From Kineococcus xinjiangensis (GTDB lineage Bacteria; Actinomycetota; Actinomycetes; Actinomycetales; Kineococcaceae): 64,000 nucleotides of DNA. How positions within the stretch are numbered: the first letter of the stretch is position 1; each line of letters begins with the position of its first letter. Of the stretch, positions 16,487 through 25,129 are shown one piece after another. Where the stretch lies: NCBI RefSeq assembly GCF_002934625.1, contig NZ_PTJD01000003.1, positions 338,850 to 402,849 of the forward strand, given 5' to 3'. The notes under the pieces were generated by a model. It saw nothing but the letters and a program-made list of their open reading frames with translations. It ran no database searches and had not been told where the DNA came from. The translations under genes were made by a program, and so were the position numbers.

Positions 16487-17424
16487 GCGGCTACCTCCTG
16501 CGGCGCGCGGGGCAGTCGGCCGTCGTCCTCCTGGGGGTGGCGATCGCGGTCTTCGCGCTCATGCACCTCGTCCCGGGCGACCCGGTCCGCCTGGCGCTCG
16601 GCACCCGCTTCGACCAGGCCGCCTACGACGCCCTGCGCGAACGCGCCGGCCTCGACGAGCCCCTGCCGGTCCAGTTCCTCGGCTGGATCGGCTCGGCGGT
16701 CACCGGCGACCTGGGGGTGAGCTTCCGCAGCGGTGAGCCGGTGACGATGCTCATCGTCGAACGGCTGCCCGCGACCGTGTCCCTGGCGGCCGCGTCGATC
16801 CTGGTGGCACTGCTCATCGCCGTGCCGCTGGGAACCCTGTCCGCGCTGCGGCCCCGCTCGTTCGTGGACTCCGCCGGCACCGTCGTCAGCCAGGTCGGCA
16901 TCTCCGTGCCGGAGTTCTGGATGGGCATCCTGCTCATCCTGCTGTTCGCCGGCGTCCTCGACTGGTTCCCGCCCGGGGGCTACGTGCCGCTGTCGGAGGA
17001 CCCGGTGGGCTGGCTGCGCAGCCTCGTGCTGCCGGCGCTGACGACCGGGCTGGTCTCCGGCAGCGTGCTGACCAGGTTCACCCGCTCCAGCGTCCTGGAG
17101 GCGCTGGGCGCCGACCACGTCCGCACCGCCCGCGCCAAGGGGCTGCCCGCACGCGCCGTGCTGCGCTGGCACGTGCTGCGCAACGCCCTGCTGCCGCTCG
17201 TCACCGTCACGGGCGTGCAGTTGGCCTACCTGCTCTCGGGCGTGGTGGTCGTGGAGATCGTCTTCGCCTGGCCGGGTCTGGGGCTGCTCGCGCTGCAGGC
17301 CGTGCAGGACCGGGACTACCCCGTCCTGCAGGGCGCGGTGCTGCTCTTCGCGTTCGTGTTCCTGCTGCTCAACCTCGTCGTGGACCTGCTGTACTCCCGC
17401 CTCGACCCGCGGATCAGCGCGTGA
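16483..17424 (+). CDS. Peptide-type ABC transporter permease 1 (DppB-like)
   Basis: The 313-residue permease has six predicted membrane helices and the family start SGYLLRRAGQSAVVLLGVAI. The post-first-helix motif HLVPGDPVRLALG is typical of OppB/DppB proteins. The EAA loop is recognisable around DHVRTARAKGLPARAVLRWH, where the ATPases dock. GTG 16483 overlaps the binding-protein stop. It forms a heterodimeric channel with the next permease. Confidence 0.92.
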   Translation: MSGYLLRRAGQSAVVLLGVAIAVFALMHLVPGDPVRLALGTRFDQAAYDALRERAGLDEPLPVQFLGWIGSAVTGDLGVSFRSGEPVTMLIVERLPATVSLAAASILVALLIAVPLGTLSALRPRSFVDSAGTVVSQVGISVPEFWMGILLILLFAGVLDWFPPGGYVPLSEDPVGWLRSLVLPALTTGLVSGSVLTRFTRSSVLEALGADHVRTARAKGLPARAVLRWHVLRNALLPLVTVTGVQLAYLLSGVVVVEIVFAWPGLGLLALQAVQDRDYPVLQGAVLLFAFVFLLLNLVVDLLYSRLDPRISA

Positions 17425-18382
17425 GCGCCGCGGCGGACGCACCCGCGCGGGGGCGGGCCCTCACCGCGGAGGTGCCGCGTTGGCGGGTCACCCTCGGCCT
17501 GCTCGCCCGCACCCCCACCGCGGCGGCGGCCGCCCTCGTGCTGCTCACGGTGGTGCTGGTCGCCCTGTTCGACGACCAGCTCGCGCCCGCGGGGCCGAAC
17601 GACGTCGACGTGCAGGCGCGGCTGCAGGGGCCGAGCGCCGAGCACCCCTTCGGCACCGATGACCTCGGCCGCGACGTCCTGTCCCGCGTTCTCCTCGGCG
17701 CGCAGGTGTCGCTGCGGGTGGGGCTCGTCGCCGTGGGCATCTCGCTCGTGGTGGGCACCCTCGTCGGCACCCTGGCCGGTTTCTACGGCCGCTGGGTGGA
17801 CTCGCTGCTGATGCGGCTGATGGACGTGCTGTTCGCGTTCCCGGCGCTGCTGCTGGCGATCGCCGTCCTCGCCGTCCTCGGCCCCGGCGCCACCAACGCG
17901 ATGATCGCCATCGGCATCACGTACACCCCCGTGTTCGCCCGCGTGTCCCGCGCGGCGGTCCTCGGCGTGCGGGAGCAGGTCTACGTGCGCGCCTCCCGCT
18001 CGGTGGGGGCCTCGGACGCGCGGCTGCTGCTGCGCCACGTCCTGCCGAACGCGGCGCCCCCGATCCTCGTGCAGACGTCGGTGAGCCTGGCGTTCGCGGT
18101 GCTGGCGGAGGCCGCGCTGTCGTTCGCGGGCCTGGGCATCCAGCCGCCGGCCCCGTCGTGGGGCGGGATGCTCGCCTCCGGTCGCGGCTTCCTCGAGCAG
18201 GCGTGGTGGATGGCGGTGTTCCCCGGGCTGGCCATCTTCCTGCTGGTGCTGTCGTTCAACCTCCTCGGCGACGGGCTGCGCGACGTGCTCGACCCGCAGC
18301 AGCGCAGCGCGATGGAGGCGGGCAGACGGCGGATCCGCTCCCGTGGCAAGGCGGAGGCCGCTGCGGACGCGAGGGGGGCGGC

Positions 18383-18386
<4 letters not shown>
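17421..18386 (+). CDS. Peptide-type ABC transporter permease 2 (DppC-like)
   Basis: This 321-residue permease of the OppC/DppC type has a short cytoplasmic N-terminus, a first helix at about 32-52, the segment [20 protein letters not shown] that marks the family, and an EAA loop around [22 protein letters not shown] 17421 overlaps the preceding stop by 4 nt. The Arg/Lys-rich C-terminal tail is probably cytoplasmic. Confidence 0.92.
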
Positions 18387-19449
<1,063 letters not shown>

Positions 19450-19453
<4 letters not shown>

Positions 19454-20499
19454 CCATCGAGAACGGCGGCGGGGACGTGCTCGTCTCCGCCCGGGGCCTG
19501 AAGGTCCACTTCCCCGTCCGCTCCAAGGGACTGCGACGCAGGCAGGTGGGTGCGGTGCGTGCCGTGGACGGGGTCGACCTCGACATCCGCCGCGGGGAGA
19601 CCCTCGGCCTGGTGGGGGAGTCCGGCTGCGGCAAGTCCACCCTCGGCAACGCCCTGCTGCGGCTGGTGGAACCCACCGCCGGCACCGTCACCTTCGACGG
19701 GACGGACGTCACCGCCCTGGACCGGCGGGGGCTGCGCTCGCTGCGCCGGCGCGCGGTCATGGTGTTCCAGGACCCCTACGCCTCCCTCGACCCGCGCATC
19801 CCGGTGGGCCGCACGGTGGCCGAACCGCTGGAGGTGCACGGCCTGCACCCGGGCGCCCAGGCCCGGGCCGCCCGCGTCGCGGAACTGCTGGAGCTCGTCG
19901 GGCTGGACCCCGGCGTGGCCGGCCGCTACCCGCACGAGTTCTCCGGCGGGCAGCGCCAGCGCATCGGCATCGCCCGCGCCCTGGCGGGTGAACCCGACTT
20001 CGTGGTCTGCGACGAGGCCATCGCCTCCCTCGACGTCAGCGTGCAGGCGCAGGTGCTGAACCTGTTGCGCCGCCTGCAGCGGCAGCTGGGGCTGACGTAC
20101 CTGTTCGTCTCCCACGACCTCGCCGCCGTCCGGCACGTCTCCGACCGCATCGCCGTCATGTACCTGGGCAGCGTCGTGGAGGTCGGCACCGCCGCGCAGG
20201 TCGCCGGCCGGCCCAGGCACCCGTACACGCGGGCCCTGCTGTCGGCGGTGCCGGTCCCCTCGCCCGGCGCCGAGCGCGGCCGCGAGCGGATCGTGCTGCG
20301 CGGCGACGTGCCCTCCGCGGCGGCCGTGCCGTCGGGCTGCCGCTTCCGCACCCGCTGCCCCGACGTGTTCGAGCCGTGCCCGGTCGTGGCGCCGGCGCTG
20401 GCCGACCGGGGCGACGGGCAGCTCGCGGCCTGCCACCTGCACGGGGTGGTGGGGGAGCGGGTCCCGGCCGACGTCGCCGAGGCCGGGCGCCTTCCGTAG
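19450..20499 (+). CDS. Peptide-type ABC transporter ATPase 2 (DppF-like)
   Basis: The second 349-residue ATPase carries Walker [11 protein letters not shown]-loop [12 protein letters not shown], signature FSGGQRQR, Walker [13 protein letters not shown] and H-loop FVSHDLAAV. The C-terminal extension has cysteines in [19 protein letters not shown] 19450 overlaps the previous stop. An inverted repeat follows about 10 nt after its stop, so it probably ends the operon. Confidence 0.93.
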
Positions 20500-20509
20500 G
20501 GGGCGCGGC

Positions 20510-20536
20510 CGTGCCGGTGGCGGGACCGTCGGCACG
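20510..20536 (+). terminator. Weak hairpin after the ABC operon
   Basis: Arms 20510-20516 (CGTGCCG) and 20530-20536 (CGGCACG) pair over a 13-nt loop. There is no T-tract. Confidence 0.35.
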
Positions 20537-20596
20537 ACCGCGGCGTCGCCGAAGCGTCCGTCCGTCGACCGGTGTCCGACCAGCGGGGAGGCTGAC

Positions 20597-21094
20597 GTGG
20601 TCCACGTGGTGTTGCGGCCGATCGAGGACTCCGACCTCGACGCGCTGTTCGAGCAGATGCGGGATCCCGAGTCGGTGCGGATGGCTGCGTTCACCGTCCG
20701 GGATCCCGGCGACCGCGCCGCGTTCGACGCCCACATGGCGAGAGTGCGGACGTCGCCCGGGGTGACCGCCCGCGCCGTCACCGCCGACGGACGGCTCGTC
20801 GGCAGCATCGCCGCCTTCGTGGTCGACGGGGACACCGAGGTCACGTACTGGATCGACAGGTCCTGCTGGGGCCGCGGCATCGCCGGCCGGGCGCTCGAGC
20901 TGCTCCTGGAGGCGGTCCGCGTCCGGCCCGTGTTCGCCCGGGTCGCGAGCGACAACGCTGCCTCGCTCGCGGTGCTGCGGAGAGCGGGCTTCGCGATCAC
21001 GGGGACGGAGGTGTCCCACGCCAACGGCCGGGGAGCGGAGATCGAGGAGACGATCCTGCGCCTCGACGAATCCGCGGGGACGGCGCACTCCTGA
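20597..21094 (+). CDS. GNAT-family N-acetyltransferase
   Basis: The 165-residue protein begins VVLRPIEDSDLDALFEQMRD, the usual RimJ/RimL-like opening. It has the acetyl-CoA binding segment WGRGIAGRALELLL (a variant of the R/Q-x-x-G-x-G/A loop) and the C-terminal VARVASDNAASLAVLRRAGF block. The substrate is unknown. GTG 20597 is the likely start. It precedes the Ro/Y RNA locus; the 5' end of that transcript would lie about 60 nt after this stop codon. Confidence 0.85.
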   Translation: MVHVVLRPIEDSDLDALFEQMRDPESVRMAAFTVRDPGDRAAFDAHMARVRTSPGVTARAVTADGRLVGSIAAFVVDGDTEVTYWIDRSCWGRGIAGRALELLLEAVRVRPVFARVASDNAASLAVLRRAGFAITGTEVSHANGRGAEIEETILRLDESAGTAHS

Positions 21095-21116
21095 TCGGGG
21101 CCCAGCGGAAACTCGA

Positions 21117-21146
21117 TTGCCCGGCGACGGTCCGCGCTGCCACAGT
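21117..21146 (+). promoter_or_regulatory. Promoter-like TTGCCC-N18-CACAGT for the Y RNA locus
   Basis: TTGCCC (21117-21122) and CACAGT (21141-21146) are 18 nt apart. The predicted start near 21153 lies just before the first hairpin. The same -10 hexamer appears before the RsbW-like gene and the same -35 before the tRNA-like RNA. Confidence 0.45.
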
Positions 21147-21170
21147 TCGCTCCTGCGACGCGGTGCGAAG

Positions 21171-21210
21171 GCCCGGGTTACTTCCCTGTCGAGGAAACAC
21201 CCACCCGGGC
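21171..21210 (+). ncRNA. 5' hairpin of the Y RNA transcript
   Basis: GCCCGGGT (21171-21178) pairs perfectly with ACCCGGGC (21203-21210), with an inner TTCC/GGAA helix. It adjoins the first tRNA-like unit and repeats its GTTACTTCC sequence, so it may be a 5' module of the same RNA or a decayed third unit. Confidence 0.5.
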
Positions 21211-21381
21211 CGGCTGGTCCTCGCGTCGTCTGCGGGCTGCTCGATGCGCAGTCGCGGGATACTTCCTGGTCCTCGCGGGTTCGAATCCCGCCGGGCGCTC
21301 CCGTGCGCCCGGTAGCGCACCTCGGTGCGCGGTTCCCGTGGCGAGGGGTTCTCGAGCAGTTCGCAGACGACGCGGTTTCCG
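21211..21381 (+). ncRNA. Permuted tRNA-like RNA, unit A (Y RNA / YrlA-like)
   Basis: The order of elements is a circular permutation of tRNA: T-arm (GCGGG, loop TTCGAAT, CCCGC, 21275-21291), 3' acceptor strand CGGGCGC (21292-21298), 6-nt loop, 5' acceptor strand GCGCCCG (21305-21311), then TA and a D-arm (GCGC, loop with GG, GCGC, about 21315-21330). A 9-bp helix (21251-21259 with 21334-21342) takes the anticodon-stem place. Outside it a helix of about 23 bp (21222-21244 with 21352-21374, two G.T pairs) closes the element. Bacterial Y RNAs of the YrlA type combine a Ro-binding helix with such a tRNA mimic, and the Ro protein gene follows. The family assignment is inference; the pairings are seen directly. 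Confidence 0.8.
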
Positions 21382-21391
21382 GTGCACACCA

Positions 21392-21563
21392 CCGCGCCGG
21401 ATGGTGCCGCACCGATGCGCAGGCGGGGGTTACTCCTTCCTCATACGTGTGTCGCTGGTTCGAGTCCAGCCCGGAGGGACCGGTTCCCCCCGGTAGCTCA
21501 GTCGGCAGAGCAACGTGCAGCCCCCCGCCGCCCCGGTCGACGGTACGGCTCCATCCGGCGCGG
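21392..21563 (+). ncRNA. Permuted tRNA-like RNA, unit B (Y RNA / YrlA-like)
   Basis: The layout is as in unit A: T-arm (GCTGG, loop TTCGAGT, CCAGC, 21454-21470), a 9-position acceptor helix with one A.C mismatch (21471-21479 with 21485-21493) joined by a 5-nt loop, then a textbook D-arm TAGCTCAGTCGGCAGAGC (21494-21511). Helix 21422-21429 with 21522-21529 stands in for the anticodon stem. Short helices lead to a perfect 12-bp closing helix (21392-21403 with 21552-21563). All invariant T-loop bases and the D-loop GG are present, so the tRNA elbow contact can form. Sequence differs from unit A outside the tRNA elements, so the duplication is old or the arms co-vary. Confidence 0.82.
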
Positions 21564-21586
21564 CAGCGCCGTGGCCGACACGACGT

Positions 21587-21605
21587 CCGGGGCACCGTGC
21601 CCCGG
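21587..21605 (+). terminator. Hairpin between Y RNAs and the Ro gene
   Basis: CCGGGGCA (21587-21594) pairs with TGCCCCGG (21598-21605) over a 3-nt loop. It could terminate or process the RNA upstream of the Ro message. Confidence 0.5.
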
Positions 21606-21635
21606 AGGATCCGGAAGGAGCACCAGGAGACGACC

Positions 21636-23282
21636 ATGGCACGGTTCAGCGGCATCCGGCAGCGCCTGCTCGGGCGCGCCCCCCAGCGCACCCTCGAGCG
21701 CACCACCACCCACGAGGGCGGTGCGGCGTTCGTGCGCGACGCGAGGAGCGACCTGTTCCTCCTCGCCGCCGTGAACATGGTCGGGCAGGACTCCTTCTAC
21801 GAGGGCGCGGGCGAGCGCGACGAGCGGTTCCGCCGCCTCGTCCACGCCGTCACGGTGCAGGACCCCGACTGGGTCGCGCGCTTCGTCCCGTTCCTGCGCA
21901 ACGAGATGAACATGCGCACCGCGGCCGTCGTGATGGCCGCGGAGTCGGCACGGGCGCGCCGCGACCTCGCCGTCCTGCACTCCCGCCCGGACCCGGCGAC
22001 CACCTCGATCCGCCGCATGGTGGACTCCGCGCTGCAGCGCGCGGACGAGCCCGCGGAGTTCCTCGGGTACTGGTGGTCGCGCTACGGCAAGGCGATGCCG
22101 AAGGGCGTCCAGCGCGGCCTGGCGGACGCGGTCACCCGGCTCTACGACGAGCGCGCCGTGCTGCGCTACGACGGGAACTCCCGCGCGATCCGGATGGCCG
22201 ACGTCGTCGAGCTGGTCCACCCGACCCCGCGGGCGCCGTGGCAGTCGCAGCTGTTCCGCGCACTGCTCGACGAGCGCCACCACGGCGACCGCAGCGCGCC
22301 GCAGGAGGAGGTGCGTGCGCTGTCCGCGCGTGACCGTCTCGTGCGACTCGCACCCGCCGAGCGGCACGCCCTCGCCCGCCTCGTGCGGGCCGGGGACGCC
22401 GCGGCGACGGCCGAGTTCGAGGCGGCCACGGCGGGGCAGTGGGAGTGGGTGCGCTCCTGGCTCGGCGAGGCGCCGCCTGCGGACGGGCTCACCCCCGCCG
22501 AGCAGTGGGAGCTGGTGATCCCCCTCATGGGCGTCATGGCGCTCGTGCGGAACCTGCGCGGTTTCGACGAGGCGGGTGTGTCCGACGAGGTGGCGGCGAC
22601 GGTCGCGGCGAAGCTCGCCGATCCCGACGTCGTCGCGCGCTCCCGGATGTTCCCGTACCGGTTCCTGTCCGCGGCGCTGGAGGCCCCGTCGCCGCGGTGG
22701 GCGTGGCCGCTGGAGCAGGCGGTGCGGGCCTCGACCGCTGCGGTCCCGGCCCTGGGCGGGCGGACGCTCGTCCTCTGCGACACCTCCGCGTCGATGTCCA
22801 CGCCGGTGTCACAGCGCTCGAAGGTGCAGCACGTCGACGTCGGCGCGCTGTTCGCCGCGGTGCTGGCGTGCCGCGGCGAGCGGGTCGACCTCGTCGCCTT
22901 CGCCAGCGGGTGGGAGGGCGTGCCGGTCCGGCCGGCCGAGGGCGTGCTGCGCACCGTGCAGCGCGTCCGCGGGCGCATCGGCGCGGTCGGGCACGGCACG
23001 GAGACCGCGGCGGCGCTGCGGGCCTCCTACGCCGGGCACGACCGGGTGGTGATCGTCTCGGACATGCAGGCGTTCGCGGACGCTCGGTGGGGCCGGGGCG
23101 CGAGCGTCTCGACGGCGGCGCCGGCGCACGTGCCGGTGTACGGCGTCAACACCACCGGGTACGCGCCGGCGGCCCTGGACCTGTCGGAGCGCAACCGGTA
23201 CGAGATCGGCGGGTTCAGCGACAAGCTGTTCTCGATGATCGCGATGGTGGAGGGGGGCCGGGACGCCGGCTGGCCCTTCTGA
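21636..23282 (+). CDS. rsr: Bacterial Ro60 orthologue: TROVE-vWA RNA-binding protein
   Basis: This 548-residue protein has a TROVE domain over about residues 15-340 (THEGGAAFVRDARSDLFLLA, then ERDERFRRLVHAV, SALQRADEPAEFLGYWWS and KAMPKGVQRGLADAV). A C-terminal von Willebrand A domain follows, with a MIDAS motif DTSAS at 382-386 and Asp476 in VIVSDMQAF. TROVE HEAT repeats form a ring that binds the 3' ends of misfolded RNAs inside and Y RNA outside. Bacterial Rsr with Y RNA can tether polynucleotide phosphorylase for RNA decay or rRNA maturation. GGAAGGAG and AGGAGA precede ATG 21636. Two tRNA-like Y RNAs lie directly upstream. No rtcB/rtcA RNA repair genes adjoin it. Confidence 0.93.
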   Translation: MARFSGIRQRLLGRAPQRTLERTTTHEGGAAFVRDARSDLFLLAAVNMVGQDSFYEGAGERDERFRRLVHAVTVQDPDWVARFVPFLRNEMNMRTAAVVMAAESARARRDLAVLHSRPDPATTSIRRMVDSALQRADEPAEFLGYWWSRYGKAMPKGVQRGLADAVTRLYDERAVLRYDGNSRAIRMADVVELVHPTPRAPWQSQLFRALLDERHHGDRSAPQEEVRALSARDRLVRLAPAERHALARLVRAGDAAATAEFEAATAGQWEWVRSWLGEAPPADGLTPAEQWELVIPLMGVMALVRNLRGFDEAGVSDEVAATVAAKLADPDVVARSRMFPYRFLSAALEAPSPRWAWPLEQAVRASTAAVPALGGRTLVLCDTSASMSTPVSQRSKVQHVDVGALFAAVLACRGERVDLVAFASGWEGVPVRPAEGVLRTVQRVRGRIGAVGHGTETAAALRASYAGHDRVVIVSDMQAFADARWGRGASVSTAAPAHVPVYGVNTTGYAPAALDLSERNRYEIGGFSDKLFSMIAMVEGGRDAGWPF

Positions 23283-23317
23283 CCCGCCGGGTGTGCGCCT
23301 GGACGGGGCTCCGGGGT

Positions 23318-23372
23318 GGCGGGGACGTTCGGCAGGCGACACACCGGTGTCGCCCGGCCGAACGTCCCCGCC
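23318..23372. repeat. Long inverted repeat, copy 1, between convergent genes
   Basis: A 15-bp outer arm (23318-23332 with 23358-23372) encloses a 7-bp inner arm GCGACAC/GTGTCGC with a 4-nt loop. It begins 36 nt after the Ro gene stop. It is probably a bidirectional terminator or a REP-like element. Confidence 0.75.
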
Positions 23373-23389
23373 CCGCGGGGTGCTCGACC

Positions 23390-23448
23390 GGGGCGGGGAC
23401 GTTGCGCAGGCGACGCGCCGGTGTCGCCCGGCCGAACGTCCCCGCCCC
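23390..23448. repeat. Long inverted repeat, copy 2
   Basis: Second copy of the same element: outer arms 23390-23403 and 23435-23448, inner arm GGCGAC/GTCGCC. It ends next to the stop codon of the convergent membrane protein gene. The right halves of the two copies are nearly identical over more than 25 nt. Confidence 0.75.
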
Positions 23449-23449
23449 G

Positions 23450-24421
23450 TCAGGGCGCCGCCACGTCCGGTCCGCGCAGCGTGACCTGGATGCTGCCGCC
23501 GATCACCAGGTCCACGCGGGTGCACGACGCGCCGGGATCGGGGATCGCGCTCAGCGGCCAGTGGTGCTCGACGCCCAGAGCCTCCTCCGCGATCGCCTCC
23601 GCCTCGCGCAGGCCCACGCACTGGTCGGCGATCCGCTCCCGGAGCGTGTCGCGCAGCGTCGCCAGGTCACCGCCCACCCCGTGCTCCTCCGCCGCGCGAT
23701 GCGGCAGCACGTGGGCCTGGCGCGTCGCCGGATCCGCGTAGCCCACCGCGCAGGGGAGGCCGTCGTTCCCGCCGGGGTTGTCGGCGGGAACCACCGTCAC
23801 GGTCCAGCCGCTCAGCCCGAGCCGCGCGAGTTCCCGCGAGGCGAACTCCGTCGTCTCCGCCTCGGAGAAGCACCGCGACTGCGGGCCGTCGACGTAGTCC
23901 TGCATGCTCGCCTCGAGCTCGAACGCCGCGTCGTCCTCGGGGGCGGGTGGCGCCAGCGGTTCGGCGCCCTCCGGCACCTCCGAGCGAGGCGCCACGTACA
24001 GGGTTCCTTGGTGGTGGAAGGCGACCGGATCCGGGATGGGCGGGCGCCCGACCAGTTCCATGTACCGCCGGCAGTCGGCGAGCGGATCGCCGGTCAGCTC
24101 CGGGCCGCCGACGGTGTCGCGCATCGCAGTGGGATCGGCCCACTCCGTCCGGCAGTTCACCCCGTCGTGGCTCGCTCCGCCGCCGACGTACCACTGCTCG
24201 TATCCCGCGTACGCGACACCGCCGCCGAGGACGGCGATGCCCGTCACCGCGGTGGCGAACCCGCCGCGCCCCAGCCGCCGTCGCAGGCCCCGCCTCGTCG
24301 ACCGCTCCGTCATGGTGACCCCTTCCCGCAGGGCGTCGAGCACCCCCCGGTCCATTCGGGCGAGGTCGGTCCCCGCGACGGGATCCGCCGCGCGCAGCCG
24401 CGCGAGCACGTCGTCCCTCAT
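23450..24421 (-). CDS. Single-pass membrane protein encoded with an ECF sigma factor
   Basis: The 323-residue protein has a short polar N-terminus (MRDDVLARLRAADPVAG), one membrane helix at about 54-74, and a long extracytoplasmic part with several cysteines (NCRTEW, DCRRYM, SRCFSE, PCAVGY, SCTRVD) that could form disulfides. Position after an ECF sigma factor, with an ATGA overlap, suggests an anti-sigma or sensor role. However, there is no zinc-binding anti-sigma (HxxxCxxC) domain, so that is inference. The C-terminal domain is not recognised. The frame is open upstream through the sigma gene; ATG 24421 is chosen for the overlap. Confidence 0.65.
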   Translation of the reverse strand: MRDDVLARLRAADPVAGTDLARMDRGVLDALREGVTMTERSTRRGLRRRLGRGGFATAVTGIAVLGGGVAYAGYEQWYVGGGASHDGVNCRTEWADPTAMRDTVGGPELTGDPLADCRRYMELVGRPPIPDPVAFHHQGTLYVAPRSEVPEGAEPLAPPAPEDDAAFELEASMQDYVDGPQSRCFSEAETTEFASRELARLGLSGWTVTVVPADNPGGNDGLPCAVGYADPATRQAHVLPHRAAEEHGVGGDLATLRDTLRERIADQCVGLREAEAIAEEALGVEHHWPLSAIPDPGASCTRVDLVIGGSIQVTLRGPDVAAP

Positions 24422-24999
24422 CGGATCTCCTCCAGCCCGGGACGGGCGTCCGCCCATCCCGCCACCACGTGTCCGGCCCGGCTCTCCCGTTGCGGCCCGG
24501 AGAACCCGATGTGCTCGACCGCAGCCAGTTCCCGCAGCAGCCGCTTGCGGGCCCGGTGCAGCCGCACCCGGACCATCGCCCGCGACACCCCGAGGGCCAC
24601 GGCGATCTCGTCCCGCGCCAGGTCCTCCCACGCCACCAGGCGCAGCACCTCGCGGTCGTCCTCGGGCAGCCGTCGCATCGCCTCGGCCAGGCCTGGATCG
24701 CTCACCTCCGGGGCGGGCGCCACGTGCGGCAGTTCCTGCCGGAGCCGGTCGGCGAGGGCGAGGCGCCGCCGCTCGCCGCGGTAGTGGTTGGCCAGCACGT
24801 TGCGTGCCACTCCGAACAGCCACGGGCGGGCGTCGTCGCCGGCCGGGACCTCGTCCAGCCGTCGCCAGGCCACGAGGAACGTCTCGGCGACGACGTCGGC
24901 AGCGTCGGCGGGGTCGGCCACGCGCCGCACGGCGTACGCCAGCAACGGCTGGTGTGTCCGGTCGAACAGCGCGGCGAACCGCTCCTGCGGTGAGCTCAC
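24418..24999 (-). CDS. ECF-type RNA polymerase sigma factor
   Basis: A 193-residue sigma factor with region 2 at about 8-75 (FDRTHQPLLAYAVRRV, DAADVVAETFLVAWRRL, ARPWLFGVARNVLANHY) and region 4 at about 100-155 (LPEDDREVLRLVAWEDLARD, EIAVALGVSRAMVRVRLHRA). The C-terminal 35 residues are extra and contain no domain I recognise. GTG 24999 is preceded by GGAAGGGG about 5 nt away. It overlaps and precedes the membrane protein gene, as ECF sigma factors usually precede their anti-sigma partner. Confidence 0.88.
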   Translation of the reverse strand: MSSPQERFAALFDRTHQPLLAYAVRRVADPADAADVVAETFLVAWRRLDEVPAGDDARPWLFGVARNVLANHYRGERRRLALADRLRQELPHVAPAPEVSDPGLAEAMRRLPEDDREVLRLVAWEDLARDEIAVALGVSRAMVRVRLHRARKRLLRELAAVEHIGFSGPQRESRAGHVVAGWADARPGLEEIR

Positions 25000-25117
25000 G
25001 GGGCCCCTTCCACGGGCGGGAGTCTGACACCGCCCCTTGTCCGGGAGGGCCACGAGCGTTGCACCCTCCGCCGCCCCGCGACGTCCCCACCCGCCCACGG
25101 GGCGCGCGACCGGCGCC

Positions 25118-25123
25118 TACCCT
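25118..25123 (+). promoter_or_regulatory. -10-like TACCCT, leaderless start
   Basis: TACCCT is followed by GGGCCC and GTG 25130. The spacing is 6 nt and there is no ribosome binding site. Confidence 0.6.
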
Positions 25124-25129
25124 GGGCCC

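Noticed and set aside
21275..21511. Ordinary tRNA genes cut by an integrated element (attachment site)
   Set aside because: Both units have the same permuted order with closing helices, and no integrase or phage gene is nearby. Two independent identical disruptions are unlikely.
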